45,191 bases of DNA from Lonepinella koalarum (GTDB lineage: Bacteria; Pseudomonadota; Gammaproteobacteria; Enterobacterales; Pasteurellaceae), in assembly GCA_030525745.1 (NCBI GenBank), contig JAUNED010000014.1, positions 1-45,191 on the forward strand, written 5' to 3'. The notes below the pieces were generated by a model. The model was not told the origin of the DNA. It did not search any database and saw only the letters and a list, made by a program, of their open reading frames with translations. Shown piece by piece: positions 1-8,525 of the stretch (within the stretch, counting starts at the first letter, position 1; each line of letters opens with the position of its first letter). The position numbers were made by a program, and so were the translations under genes.

Positions 1-1
1 A

Positions 2-304
2 ACATGGAACCGGAGTGAGAAAGAAAATCAAGCACAGGCTTATTTCGGCACACACGTTATCCAAACCTTAATTGGTAGAAGCACTGAAGTGCAAATCGGG
101 CAAGACAATGTAAAAGAGAATATGGGGGGCTTATTGCTAGCCTTTGATTTGGGTGGTCAATACCCGATAACCAAAAACCTCAGCCTCTACGCTGATCTAC
201 GTTATCAACTTTCTTTAGACAAACACCGTAACCAAGTCTATCGAGGCAGCAACTTGGCAAGAGAGGGATATAACGGCCGTATTGGGTTACGTTATACTTG
301 GTAA
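2..304 (+). CDS. Outer-membrane beta-barrel protein, C-terminal fragment (autotransporter-like)
   Basis: The reading frame is open from the left edge, so this is the last 100 residues of a larger protein whose start lies outside the window. The residues alternate in amphipathic beta-strand fashion (LLLAFDLGGQYPI, LSLYADLRYQLSL, GYNGRIGLRYTW) and the chain ends in an aromatic residue (Trp), the usual C-terminal signal for BAM-dependent insertion into the outer membrane. The pattern fits the final strands of an autotransporter translocator barrel. Another barrel porin cannot be excluded, and the passenger function cannot be read from this piece. A GTG at position 89 could be mistaken for a start, but the frame continues upstream of it. 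Confidence 0.7.
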   Translation, partial: TWNRSEKENQAQAYFGTHVIQTLIGRSTEVQIGQDNVKENMGGLLLAFDLGGQYPITKNLSLYADLRYQLSLDKHRNQVYRGSNLAREGYNGRIGLRYTW

Positions 305-310
305 GTAATT

Positions 311-377
311 AAAAGAGGGAAATTGATTTTCTCTCTTCAGAAATAAAAATAGGCTAATTATTGATTAGCCTATTTTT
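311..377. terminator. Two hairpins ending the autotransporter-like gene; second is a bidirectional terminator
   Basis: AAATAGGCTAAT (347-358) pairs with ATTAGCCTATTT (364-375) across a 5-nt loop and is flanked by A-run and T-run, so it can stop transcription from both converging genes. A weaker A/G-rich stem lies just upstream at about 312-338. Confidence 0.8.
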
Positions 378-384
378 TATTTCT

Positions 385-1959
385 TTATTTTATTGGAATG
401 ACAAATGCAGGATCTTCCGGTCGGTTAATTTCATCAATCATTTTTTTCAGTCCATAATCATCAGGGTCGGGTATGGAACTAAATAAATCATATTGTGGAA
501 TTTGTGGGTTTTGAATGCCGATCCAGTTGGCAATACCCTTGGTGAAGTTTAAACCGGATTTAAAGGCTTTATATTCTTGTCGGTTATTGTCATCGCTGGA
601 AATTTTGAACAGCGGAATGTCAAAATGGCGTTTGCTTTTGCCGTGAGTATTGACGATATGAATGCCACGCTCATCTTCATGGTGGGATAAACCATGATCA
701 GAGAAGTAAATCATAGAAAAAGTGCGGTTATTTTTTGCATTGTTTTGTGATAATGCCTCATAAACCTGTTTGAGTAATTCATCGGTTTTTTTAATAGATG
801 AGGCATAGCAATTTACATTGAAGTATTTTTGAGGCACAACTTCATCATTGAGGATTTTCGGATAGTCTTCCAAGCGGTCGCAAGTAATCGGGTGCGAACC
901 GTACAAATGCAACACGATAAAGCGCTTATTTTGGCTTTCTTGGTTTAAGATTTCCTGCAATTTTGGCAAAAGTGCAAAATCACTGATATTTTTTGAGCTA
1001 AATGAATCGCCTTTTTTGAGAAAGATTTTTTCATCACTTTTATTGGCAAGTGCGGCAATCGGCGTATCAAAATCCCCTAAGTAACCTTGATTGGAAATCC
1101 AATAAGTTTTAATGCCGGCAGATTTGATCAAATCTACTAAATTTAAGGCGTAATTACCCTCCCAATTTTTTGTGTCCGGTTTGGTGAGCATTAATTTAAG
1201 TGAGGCGATAGTGTTAGTTCCGCCCGAAGTTAAACCGTCAATTAATACACCTTTTGCACTCGACATAAATGGCGTGTTTTCTAAAGGGTAGCCATAGGCA
1301 TGATGATAGTCTTTTCTGGCACTTTCGCCAATGATCAATACATAATCATCGTATTTTGAGTTAATGAGTACCGAATTTCCCCATTCGCTTTCAATGCTTA
1401 AATTATTCAATCGGGTTAATTCCTCTTTGACTTTCAGGAGAGAATTACCACCCTCTTGGATAAATTTTAACGGTGAATTACCAAGGAGCATTAAGGTTGC
1501 TGAAACCGCTAAAAACACTTTGTTTTTGTAAAAATGAAGGTCGGCTTTTTGGGTTAAAAAGCGGAAAGCCAATAAGGATAAAATGACACCGAAACTTAAA
1601 CCGTAGTATTTTAACGGCAGTTGGCGGATAAATTCCTGACTTTCCATGACATCGGTAGCAAACACCGAAGCGACATATTGATAACTTGGCGGCCCAAATA
1701 ATATGCCGACAGGCAAGTAAAAGGCTTGAATAATGGCAAAAGGCAATAACAGAAAATAGAAGATTTTTTTCGAGCTGTTGAAGAAAATAATCAATAAAGC
1801 GAATAGCAGAATATCCATTAATGTAGGTTCAGGGAAATAGCCTGATCCTATTAATAGGTATTGGGAAGAAAAATACAGGCAAACTAAAGCCAGACTGCCG
1901 AAAACAGATTTTTTTAATATATTTAACAAGTTATCCTTCCTTTTAAGCAATGTTGCCAT
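385..1959 (-). CDS. Phosphoethanolamine transferase-family membrane protein (sulfatase fold), copy 1
   Basis: A 524-residue inner-membrane enzyme of the EptA/LptA/OpgE type, expected to move phosphoethanolamine from a phospholipid to lipid A, LPS core sugar or another envelope acceptor on the periplasmic side. About five hydrophobic segments fill residues 15-165. A periplasmic alkaline-phosphatase-like domain follows. Metal and nucleophile motif: IIGESAR at 209-215, with Ser213 where EptA/LptA use Thr; DHG at 421-423 supplies further metal ligands; HLYGSHP at 351-357. It is strongly similar to the next gene, which lies just upstream in the same direction with 28 bases between them, so the two are tandem duplicates probably transcribed together. 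The acceptor cannot be told from sequence. Confidence 0.85.
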   Translation of the reverse strand: MATLLKRKDNLLNILKKSVFGSLALVCLYFSSQYLLIGSGYFPEPTLMDILLFALLIIFFNSSKKIFYFLLLPFAIIQAFYLPVGILFGPPSYQYVASVFATDVMESQEFIRQLPLKYYGLSFGVILSLLAFRFLTQKADLHFYKNKVFLAVSATLMLLGNSPLKFIQEGGNSLLKVKEELTRLNNLSIESEWGNSVLINSKYDDYVLIIGESARKDYHHAYGYPLENTPFMSSAKGVLIDGLTSGGTNTIASLKLMLTKPDTKNWEGNYALNLVDLIKSAGIKTYWISNQGYLGDFDTPIAALANKSDEKIFLKKGDSFSSKNISDFALLPKLQEILNQESQNKRFIVLHLYGSHPITCDRLEDYPKILNDEVVPQKYFNVNCYASSIKKTDELLKQVYEALSQNNAKNNRTFSMIYFSDHGLSHHEDERGIHIVNTHGKSKRHFDIPLFKISSDDNNRQEYKAFKSGLNFTKGIANWIGIQNPQIPQYDLFSSIPDPDDYGLKKMIDEINRPEDPAFVIPIK

Positions 1960-1972
1960 ACAAATAGTGAAA

Positions 1973-1981
1973 AAGTGCGGT
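1973..1981 (+). repeat. Uptake signal sequence (USS) between the two transferase genes
   Basis: AAGTGCGGT followed by TCAAATTTTA, which fits the Haemophilus USS core plus AT-rich tail. It fills most of the 28-base gap between the two paralogues. Confidence 0.9.
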
Positions 1982-1987
1982 CAAATT

Positions 1988-3544
1988 TTAATGTTTTTTT
2001 AAGGGAATAACTACTGCAGGATCAGGAGGGTTTTCAATACTGCGTAAAATTGCGGCTAAACCATAGCCGTTATTGTCAGATTTTCCGTTAAACAAATCTA
2101 AATTGGGATTGAGTTTTGCGTTTGAAATTCCCACCCAATTTGCGATACCGTTGGTGAAATTTAATCCCGATTTCATGGTTTTATAGACTTTACGTTCCCT
2201 ATCATCACTGGAGACTTTGAACAATGGAATATCATACATAAAGACGCTGTCGATACTGTTATTGATGACAATTTTATTGCCCTCATCTTGATGTACTAAA
2301 CCGTGATCAGAGAAATACAGCATACTAAAAGTGCGGTCGTTTTTTTGTTGGTTTTGTTGCAACATTTCATACACTTGGCGTAAGAAATCATCGGTTTTTT
2401 TAATTGAGCTAATGTAGCAATTCACTTCTTCAAAACGGTTCGGAATCTGATCTTGTGGATAAATCAGCGGATAATCTTTGACGCGTTCGCAAGCACCCGG
2501 GTGAGAGCCGTAAAGATGTAACACAATGAAGCGTTTTCCTTGGTGAGGTTGGTTGATTACCCGTTGAAATTCAGGGAGCAAACTGAAATCGCTGATATCT
2601 GAGCTAAAAGAATCGCCGGCTCGCAGAAAACGGGTTTCATCACTTTTTTTGCCAATAGAGGAAATTGGCGTGTCATAAGCCCCTAATTGCCCTTGCACGG
2701 AAAGCCAATAGGTTTTTAAACCGGCGGATTTGATGAGATCGACCAAGGTTAATGCGTAGTTTGGCTCCCATTTTTCGGTAAAAGGCAAGGTGAGCATTAA
2801 CCGTAAGGAAGATATGGTGTTGCGCCCTGCAGAATTTAGGCCATCGACCAGTACACCGTTGGAGGAACTCATAAACGGCGTATTTTCTATGGGATAACCA
2901 TAGGCGTGGTGGTAATCCCGTCTGGCACTTTCGCCGATAATCAGCACATAATCATCATATTTAGAATGAGTAAGTTCGGATTTTCCCCATTCACTTTCCT
3001 GTTGTAATTGATTGAGTTGTTTCAGTTCTGTAAATACTTGCTGAGTTGCGGTATAAGTGGCAGTAAAAAGTCGTGCCGGCGAGGCACTGAATAGCAGGCA
3101 AATTAAACCTAAAGCCATTAAAGTTTTATTACGATAAAATTGAAAATTAAATTTTATGCTTATTTTTCTAAATAAAATCAATAGGATAATAATACTTATT
3201 GCAATGGAGATATGTTTTACCGAGAGTTGTGCTAAAAATTCTTTGCTTTCGGATAAATCCGAGGCAAATACAGAAGCGATGTAGGCATAATTGGGTGCGC
3301 CGACACTAAGACCTACAGGCGTGTAAAATGCATGTAGTAAAAGCGCAGGAAAGAGTAAGAACCAAAATAATTTTTTTGAGCTGTTTAATACAATAATAGT
3401 AATAGCAAAGGCAAGAATTTCCAAAAGATTCGGATCTTTGACAAATCCTGAGCCTTGTAAACTGAAATCGGCAATAAAATAGAGACACAATAGTGCGGCC
3501 ACTAAGGCGACAAAACGAGATAATGTCCAAGTTGTTTTTTGCAT
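1988..3544 (-). CDS. Phosphoethanolamine transferase-family membrane protein (sulfatase fold), copy 2
   Basis: 518 residues, co-directional with and clearly paralogous to the gene downstream. Shared blocks include [45 protein letters not shown] and RTFSM-YFSDHG. The N-terminal 160 residues carry about five membrane segments. The catalytic domain has GES at 204-206 and DHG at 413-415; the nucleophile position is again Ser. The two proteins differ most in their membrane parts and C-terminal tails, which suggests acceptor or partner divergence rather than a recent copy. The gene is divergent from pyrH, and a USS lies between them. Function is envelope modification by family knowledge; the precise substrate is unknown. 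Confidence 0.85.
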   Translation of the reverse strand: MQKTTWTLSRFVALVAALLCLYFIADFSLQGSGFVKDPNLLEILAFAITIIVLNSSKKLFWFLLFPALLLHAFYTPVGLSVGAPNYAYIASVFASDLSESKEFLAQLSVKHISIAISIIILLILFRKISIKFNFQFYRNKTLMALGLICLLFSASPARLFTATYTATQQVFTELKQLNQLQQESEWGKSELTHSKYDDYVLIIGESARRDYHHAYGYPIENTPFMSSSNGVLVDGLNSAGRNTISSLRLMLTLPFTEKWEPNYALTLVDLIKSAGLKTYWLSVQGQLGAYDTPISSIGKKSDETRFLRAGDSFSSDISDFSLLPEFQRVINQPHQGKRFIVLHLYGSHPGACERVKDYPLIYPQDQIPNRFEEVNCYISSIKKTDDFLRQVYEMLQQNQQKNDRTFSMLYFSDHGLVHQDEGNKIVINNSIDSVFMYDIPLFKVSSDDRERKVYKTMKSGLNFTNGIANWVGISNAKLNPNLDLFNGKSDNNGYGLAAILRSIENPPDPAVVIPLKKH

Positions 3545-3565
3545 AATAAAAGAAATCTATGAGAA

Positions 3566-3574
3566 AAGTGCGGT
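3566..3574 (+). repeat. USS in the divergent region upstream of pyrH
   Basis: Core AAGTGCGGT with the AT-rich downstream tail (ACGATTTT), between the divergent transferase gene and the pyrH promoter. Confidence 0.9.
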
Positions 3575-3612
3575 ACGATTTTACCGAATTTTAAATTGAT
3601 CCGCTATGCCTA

Positions 3613-3641
3613 TTTCCACTTTGGGCGGCTTGGATTATAAT
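3613..3641 (+). promoter_or_regulatory. Candidate sigma-70 promoter of pyrH
   Basis: TTTCCA (3613-3618) and a perfect TATAAT (3636-3641) separated by 17 bp. They sit about 40 bp upstream of the pyrH start. An in-frame ATG at 3606 lies upstream of this promoter and so is not the start. Confidence 0.65.
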
Positions 3642-3677
3642 ACGCAGAATTTTTTATTTTTGGTCAAGGAGAACAAC

Positions 3678-4394
3678 ATGAGCCAACCAATTTACAAACG
3701 AATTTTACTTAAATTAAGTGGTGAAGCTTTGCAGGGCGATGATGGTTTTGGTATCGATCCGTCAATTTTGGATAGAATGGCAGAAGAAATCAAAGAAGTG
3801 CAGGCAATGGGCGTAGAAGTCGGTGTAGTATTGGGCGGTGGGAATTTGTTCCGTGGTGCGAAATTGGCAAAAGCCGGTATGAACCGTGTTGTCGGCGATC
3901 ATATGGGGATGTTGGCGACAGTAATGAACGGCTTGGCCATGCGTGATGCATTACATCGTGCGGACGTGAATGCAAAATTAATGTCGGCCTTCCAATTAAA
4001 TGGTATTTGTGATACCTATAACTGGTCTGAGGCGATTAAAATGTTGCGTGAAGGTCGTGTAGTGATTTTCTCGGCCGGTACAGGTAGCCCGTTTTTCACG
4101 ACAGATTCTGCTGCTTGTTTGCGTGGTATTGAAATTGAAGCAGACGTGGTATTAAAAGCGACCAAAGTAGATGGTGTTTATGACTGCGATCCGGCAAAAA
4201 ATCCAAATGCGAAATTATTCAACAAATTGACTTTCGCTGAAGTTATTGATAAAGAATTACAAGTGATGGACTTGGCAGCATTTACTTTAGCCCGTGATCA
4301 CGGTATTCCGATCCGTGTATTTAATATGGGTAAACCGGGTGCATTACGCAATGTTATTCTAGGTGAAAGCGAAGGGACAACTATTTCAGGTTAA
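3678..4394 (+). CDS. pyrH: UMP kinase
   Basis: Phosphorylates UMP to UDP with ATP, the step that feeds all pyrimidine nucleotides and, through UTP and UDP-sugars, wall precursor synthesis. The 238-residue length matches the bacterial UMPK family. Visible motifs are KLSGEAL at 12-18, GGGNLFRG at 53-60 and [13 protein letters not shown]. The start at ATG 3678 is chosen because AAGGAG lies 5 bases before it and the protein then begins as other UMPKs do; a start at 3606 would add 24 unrelated residues and precede the promoter. frr follows after 67 bases, the usual pyrH-frr order. The rpsB-tsf genes that often precede pyrH are absent here. Confidence 0.97.
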   Translation: MSQPIYKRILLKLSGEALQGDDGFGIDPSILDRMAEEIKEVQAMGVEVGVVLGGGNLFRGAKLAKAGMNRVVGDHMGMLATVMNGLAMRDALHRADVNAKLMSAFQLNGICDTYNWSEAIKMLREGRVVIFSAGTGSPFFTTDSAACLRGIEIEADVVLKATKVDGVYDCDPAKNPNAKLFNKLTFAEVIDKELQVMDLAAFTLARDHGIPIRVFNMGKPGALRNVILGESEGTTISG

Positions 4395-4414
4395 TTCGGC
4401 TTTAAAAACACAAA

Positions 4415-4423
4415 AAGTGCGGT
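4415..4423 (+). repeat. USS between pyrH and frr
   Basis: AAGTGCGGT preceded by an A-run in the 67-base spacer. It has no inverted partner, so it should not terminate transcription. Confidence 0.9.
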
Positions 4424-4461
4424 GAATATTTCACAAGTTTTATTAAAAATAAGGAAAAACA

Positions 4462-5019
4462 ATGATTAACGAGATTAAAAAAGATACCCAAGATCGTATG
4501 GAAAAAAGCCTTGAAGCATTAAAAGGCCACATCAGCAAAATTCGTACAGGCCGTGCACAACCATCGCTATTAGACGCAATCCAAGTGGATTATTACGGTT
4601 CGGCTACGCCACTTCGTCAATTGGCGAATGTGGTGGCAGAAGATGCTCGTACTCTTGCGGTAACTGTATTTGACCGTTCTTTAATTCAAGCAGTAGAAAA
4701 AGCGATTTTAACTTCTGATTTAGGGTTAAATCCGTCATCTGCCGGTACAACAATTCGTGTGCCGTTGCCGCCATTAACAGAAGAACGTCGCCGTGATTTA
4801 ATTAAATTGGTCAAAGGTGAGGGCGAACAAGGTAAAGTGGCGATTCGTAATGTACGTCGTGATGCGAATGATAAAATCAAAGCGTTATTAAAAGATAAAG
4901 AAATCAGTGAAAACGATCAACGTAAAGCTGAAGAAGAAATTCAAAAAATCACCGATACTTTTATCAAAAAAGTAGATGAAGTCTTGGCAGACAAAGAAAA
5001 AGAATTATTGGATTTCTAA
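4462..5019 (+). CDS. frr: Ribosome recycling factor
   Basis: Splits post-termination ribosomes together with EF-G in the cytoplasm. The 185-residue length equals that of the E. coli protein. The sequence shows the charged three-helix bundle, the [13 protein letters not shown] segment near residue 30, and the conserved [10 protein letters not shown]-like block (here [13 protein letters not shown], about 125-140). AAGGAAAAACA before the ATG is a good ribosome binding site. It probably shares the pyrH transcript and is closed by the strong hairpin that follows. Confidence 0.97.
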   Translation: MINEIKKDTQDRMEKSLEALKGHISKIRTGRAQPSLLDAIQVDYYGSATPLRQLANVVAEDARTLAVTVFDRSLIQAVEKAILTSDLGLNPSSAGTTIRVPLPPLTEERRRDLIKLVKGEGEQGKVAIRNVRRDANDKIKALLKDKEISENDQRKAEEEIQKITDTFIKKVDEVLADKEKELLDF

Positions 5020-5038
5020 ATTAATGCATAAATTAATT

Positions 5039-5065
5039 GGGGCGTATAGCATACGCCCCATTTTT
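5039..5065 (+). terminator. Rho-independent terminator after frr
   Basis: GGGGCGTAT (5039-5047) and ATACGCCCC (5051-5059) form a 9-bp GC-rich stem with a 3-nt loop, followed by ATTTTT. It separates frr from dxr, whose ATG is only 20 bases further on, so dxr is either read through or has a promoter I cannot place. Confidence 0.85.
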
Positions 5066-5079
5066 ATACGGGCGATAAG

Positions 5080-6267
5080 ATGAAAAAACAAAACCTTGTT
5101 ATTTTAGGTTCTACCGGTTCTATTGGCACAAGCACACTTTCGGTAATTGAACACAATCCGGAAAAATACCGTGCCTTTGCGTTAGTCGGTGGACGTAATG
5201 TAGAGTTAATGGTTGAGCAATGTGTGAAATTTCAACCTAATTTTGCAGCGTTAGATGATGAAGGTGCGGCGAAAAAATTACGCGAAAAATTGACCGCACT
5301 TGGCTGTAAGACAGAGGTGTTGAGTGGACAAAAAGCCATTTGTGAATTATCTGCTCACCCTGATGCAGATCAAGTAATGGCGGCGATTGTTGGAGCCGCT
5401 GGACTTTTACCGACACTTTCAGCAGTCCAAGCAAGTAAACGAGTTTTACTTGCGAATAAAGAAAGTTTGGTGACTTGTGGGCAAATTTTTATTGACGCAG
5501 TGAAAAAACACGGCGCACAACTGTTGCCTGTGGATAGCGAACATAATGCGATTTTCCAATCCTTGCCACCTGAAGCACAGCAGAAAGTAGGTTTTTGCCC
5601 GTTAAAAGAATTGGGTGTATCTAAAATTGTGCTCACTGGTTCCGGTGGACCATTTCGTTATACTGATTTAACTGAATTCGATAGCATTACTCCTGAGCAA
5701 GCGGTAGCACACCCTAATTGGTCAATGGGCAAGAAAATTTCGGTAGATTCTGCAACCATGATGAATAAAGGTTTGGAATATATTGAAGCTCGTTGGTTGT
5801 TTAATACTTCCGAGGATGAAATGGAAGTGATTGTACATCCACAATCGATTATTCATTCGATGGTACGTTATATTGACGGATCAGTTATTGCACAAATGGG
5901 CAATCCTGATATGCGTACGCCAATTGCGGAAACTATGGCTTATCCGAACCGCACTTTTGCCGGTGTTGAGCCGTTGGATTTTTATCAATTAACGGGTTTA
6001 ACGTTCCTCAAACCGGATTTTCAACGCTATCCGAATTTGAAATTAGCCATAGAGGCGTTTGCCGCAGGACAATATGCCACTACAGCAATGAATGCAGCAA
6101 ATGAAATTGCGGTAGAGGCATTTTTAAACCGCCAGATTAAATTTACCGATATAGCTAGAGTGAATCAGTCGGTGGTGGAGAAAATTCCTTCACAAACAAT
6201 TAATTGTATTGATGATGTGTTGGAAGTAGATCGCCAAGCAAGGGAGATGGCGAGAAAATTCTTATAA
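5080..6267 (+). CDS. dxr: 1-deoxy-D-xylulose 5-phosphate reductoisomerase
   Basis: Converts DXP to MEP with NADPH, the committed step of the non-mevalonate isoprenoid pathway, which supplies undecaprenyl phosphate for the wall genes downstream. The NADPH site [11 protein letters not shown] is at 10-20. Metal ligands D152 and E154 lie in [10 protein letters not shown] and E233 lies in NKGLE. The substrate loop [15 protein letters not shown] is intact. Length 395 is normal. An antisense USS encodes LTALG at residues 71-75. The gene is also called ispC. Confidence 0.97.
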   Translation: MKKQNLVILGSTGSIGTSTLSVIEHNPEKYRAFALVGGRNVELMVEQCVKFQPNFAALDDEGAAKKLREKLTALGCKTEVLSGQKAICELSAHPDADQVMAAIVGAAGLLPTLSAVQASKRVLLANKESLVTCGQIFIDAVKKHGAQLLPVDSEHNAIFQSLPPEAQQKVGFCPLKELGVSKIVLTGSGGPFRYTDLTEFDSITPEQAVAHPNWSMGKKISVDSATMMNKGLEYIEARWLFNTSEDEMEVIVHPQSIIHSMVRYIDGSVIAQMGNPDMRTPIAETMAYPNRTFAGVEPLDFYQLTGLTFLKPDFQRYPNLKLAIEAFAAGQYATTAMNAANEIAVEAFLNRQIKFTDIARVNQSVVEKIPSQTINCIDDVLEVDRQAREMARKFL

Positions 6268-6278
6268 ATAAGAGCTAG

Positions 6279-6305
6279 GCCGCTTCATTTGTTGAGCGGC
6301 TTTGT
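6279..6305 (+). terminator. Terminator after dxr
   Basis: GCCGCT (6279-6284) pairs with AGCGGC (6295-6300). The loop region can extend the stem with TCA/TGA and one bulge. TTTGTTTT follows. It lies between the convergent dxr and DUF4298-like genes. Confidence 0.75.
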
Positions 6306-6309
6306 TTTA

Positions 6310-6606
6310 CTATTCGGCTAATAAAGTACCTAGGATTTCCATTAATTCTTCTGCCATTTCCCTTTGTTCAACCAATAAATTCCAAATCGCATCTTCCGAT
6401 AATACGGAATAATGTCCTTTTGTATCCAGATGAAATAGTTCGGCATTGTCATGTAATGTTATCCACTCTGGGTTGAAATAGAATTCGGCGAGTTGTTTGA
6501 GTTCTTCTGCCGCATATTTCCATTCTGTTATACTTTTTTCCAAGGCGATTTGGCGTTGTTGTAACGCGACATACACATCTTGAGATTGTTGGATTTTTTG
6601 TTGCAT
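6310..6606 (-). CDS. Small DUF4298-like protein
   Basis: A 98-residue soluble protein with no signal peptide or membrane segment. The first half is a predicted coiled coil or helix rich in Gln and Glu. The second half carries FYFNPEWITLHDNAEL and LSEDAIWNLLVEQREMAEEL, a pattern I recognise from the DUF4298 family, whose role is unknown. The start has AAGGAAAATAATT upstream. The gene is convergent with dxr and divergent from mraZ, so it stands alone between two operons. I do not infer a function. Confidence 0.75.
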   Translation of the reverse strand: MQQKIQQSQDVYVALQQRQIALEKSITEWKYAAEELKQLAEFYFNPEWITLHDNAELFHLDTKGHYSVLSEDAIWNLLVEQREMAEELMEILGTLLAE

Positions 6607-6686
6607 AATTATTTTCCTTGTATTGCTTTATTAATTTACCCATAAATTGTTTTTTTGCAAAGAAAAGTCAGAATAAATTTTAAAAA

Positions 6687-6716
6687 GTGGTAAAAAGTGG
6701 AGTTTTGTGGTAGAAT
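6687..6716 (+). promoter_or_regulatory. Candidate MraZ operator: three GTGG repeats at 10-bp spacing
   Basis: GTGG occurs at 6687-6690, 6697-6700 and 6707-6710, exactly one helical turn apart, embedded as AAAGTGG-TAA, AAAGTGG-AGT and TTTGTGG-TAG. MraZ of E. coli binds three direct TGGG-containing repeats of the same period upstream of mraZ, and mollicute MraZ binds AAAGTG repeats. A possible -10 (TAGAAT, 6711-6716) abuts the last repeat; no convincing -35 is seen. Confidence 0.7.
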
Positions 6717-6757
6717 TTTCCGCAAAATCGATTTTTTTAATCAGTAAAAGGCTTGTA

Positions 6758-7216
6758 ATGTTTCGTGGTGCTCAGACAGTGAATTTAGATTCGAAAGGGA
6801 GAATGGCATTGCCCACTCGCTATCGTAGCGAAATTTTATCTGAACACGAAGGTCAAATGGTCTGTACACTAGATATTCGTCAGCCCTGTTTATTACTTTA
6901 TCCTTTGAAAGAATGGGAAGTGATAGAACAGCGTTTGTTAAGTTTATCTAATTTTGATCCGATTCAACGCAGCTTGCAAAGAGTCATGTTAGGTTATGCG
7001 ACGGAATGTGAATTAGATGCCAACGGACGAATTTTATTAAGCTCTCCTTTACGCCAACACGCGAAATTAGAAAAAAATATCATGTTGGTTGGCCAATTAA
7101 ATAAATTTGAGATTTGGTCTGAACAGGAATGGCAGCAACAAATCGAGCAAGATATGGCTTTAGGAAGCAGTGCTGAATTTGCAGCTTCAGAAGCATTAAA
7201 AATACTGACTTTATAA
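6758..7216 (+). CDS. mraZ: Transcriptional regulator MraZ
   Basis: First gene of the dcw cluster. MraZ is an AbrB-fold ring-forming DNA-binding protein that represses its own operon. The 152-residue length is normal. Two swapped-hairpin repeats are visible: [16 protein letters not shown] near residue 8 and [16 protein letters not shown] near residue 80, each with the D-x-x/N-GR-L-P/S core. ATG 6758 is chosen because homologues start MFRGA; an upstream GTG at 6707 lies inside the putative operator and is rejected. The rsmH start follows after 17 bases. Confidence 0.96.
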   Translation: MFRGAQTVNLDSKGRMALPTRYRSEILSEHEGQMVCTLDIRQPCLLLYPLKEWEVIEQRLLSLSNFDPIQRSLQRVMLGYATECELDANGRILLSSPLRQHAKLEKNIMLVGQLNKFEIWSEQEWQQQIEQDMALGSSAEFAASEALKILTL

Positions 7217-7233
7217 CTCCCGTTTTTTATTTT

Positions 7234-8205
7234 ATGAGTGAACAAACCCCATTTTCATCACCTAAACATATTACAGTATTGCTTCACGAAGCGGTGCAAG
7301 GTTTGGCATTAAAAGAAAAAGGGGTTTATATCGACGGCACTTTTGGTCGTGGCGGTCATTCTCGTCTCATTCTTTCTCAGCTTGATACAAAGGGTCGTTT
7401 AATCGCTATTGACCGTGATCCTCGAGCTATTCTTGAAGCAGAAAACATTCAAGATCCTCGTTTTCAAATTGAACATAACAGCTTTTCTGAGATTCTGTCT
7501 ATTTGTGAAAAATATGATTTAGTGGGCAAGATTGATGGTATTTTACTTGATCTTGGGGTTTCTTCTCCACAATTAGATGAAGCAGAACGTGGATTTAGTT
7601 TTATGAAAGACGGGCCTTTGGATATGCGTATGGATACCACTAAAGGCATATCGGCGGCAGAATGGTTGGCTCAAGTCTCTGAGAACGATTTGGCTTGGGT
7701 ATTGAAAACCTTTGGAGAGGAGCGTTTTGCCAAGCGAATTGCTGCTGCTATTGTGAATTACAACAAAAGTGCGGTACAAAAAAACGAAGAAATATTAAAC
7801 CGCACTTTACAGTTGGCAGAATTAATTGCTCAAGCAGTACCTTTCAAAGATAAGCATAAACATCCGGCCACTCGAAGTTTTCAGGCGATCCGTATTTTTA
7901 TCAATTCTGAATTAGACGAATTAGAAAAAGTATTACAAGCTGCATTAGCTGTGCTTGCTCCACAAGGGAGATTGTCCATTATCAGTTTTCATTCGCTGGA
8001 AGATCGTATGGTTAAACATTTTATGCGTAAGCAAAGCAAAGGGGACGATATTCCCAAAGGTTTACCTTTGCGTGAAGATCAAATTCAGCGTAATCAAACC
8101 TTGAGAGTGATTGGGAAGGCTATTCAGCCGACGGAAGCAGAAATTGCAGCAAACCCACGTTCAAGAAGTGCCGTATTGCGAGTGGCTGAAAGAATAGGGG
8201 GATAA
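7234..8205 (+). CDS. rsmH: 16S rRNA (cytosine1402-N4)-methyltransferase
   Basis: Methylates C1402 in the ribosomal P site using SAM. It was formerly called mraW and is the usual second gene of dcw clusters. The SAM-binding loop [10 protein letters not shown] is at 34-43. The family blocks [41 protein letters not shown] and [12 protein letters not shown] are all present. The length of 323 is typical. Codons carry an inverted pair of USS (7767-7775 and 7799-7807) within the helical insert domain. The stop codon is one base from the ftsL ATG. Confidence 0.97.
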   Translation: MSEQTPFSSPKHITVLLHEAVQGLALKEKGVYIDGTFGRGGHSRLILSQLDTKGRLIAIDRDPRAILEAENIQDPRFQIEHNSFSEILSICEKYDLVGKIDGILLDLGVSSPQLDEAERGFSFMKDGPLDMRMDTTKGISAAEWLAQVSENDLAWVLKTFGEERFAKRIAAAIVNYNKSAVQKNEEILNRTLQLAELIAQAVPFKDKHKHPATRSFQAIRIFINSELDELEKVLQAALAVLAPQGRLSIISFHSLEDRMVKHFMRKQSKGDDIPKGLPLREDQIQRNQTLRVIGKAIQPTEAEIAANPRSRSAVLRVAERIGG

Positions 8206-8206
8206 G

Positions 8207-8524
8207 ATGTTGGTGAATAGTGAAAGATACCCATTACAAGAGATTGTCATTAAAGATTTGTTTTTAGCGAATAAATTAGTGATTGTTCTCTTGCTTGCGA
8301 TTGTAGTCAGTGCGATTGGTACTGTTTGGCTGACTCATCAAACCCGCTTATTAGTTGCTGAAAAAGGGGAGTTGATTTTTCAGAAACAAGCACTTGAGAA
8401 TGAATATTTGAATTTGCAATTAGAAGAAACCACAATGGGTGATAAAGTGAAAATTGAAGCCCGTGCGGTTGCCTTGGGAATGCAACCGATCAGTTCGCAA
8501 CAGGAAATTATAATCGAGCAATAA
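8207..8524 (+). CDS. ftsL: Cell division protein FtsL
   Basis: Small bitopic divisome protein that forms the FtsQLB complex and activates FtsWI. It has 105 residues: a short cytoplasmic N-terminus, one membrane segment at about 24-44 ([19 protein letters not shown]), then a periplasmic leucine-zipper-like coiled coil at about 50-85. Sequence identity in this family is always low, so the call rests on topology, size and position between rsmH and ftsI. It is separated from rsmH by 1 base and from ftsI by 1 base, implying translational coupling. Confidence 0.93.
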   Translation: MLVNSERYPLQEIVIKDLFLANKLVIVLLLAIVVSAIGTVWLTHQTRLLVAEKGELIFQKQALENEYLNLQLEETTMGDKVKIEARAVALGMQPISSQQEIIIEQ

Positions 8525-8525
8525 T

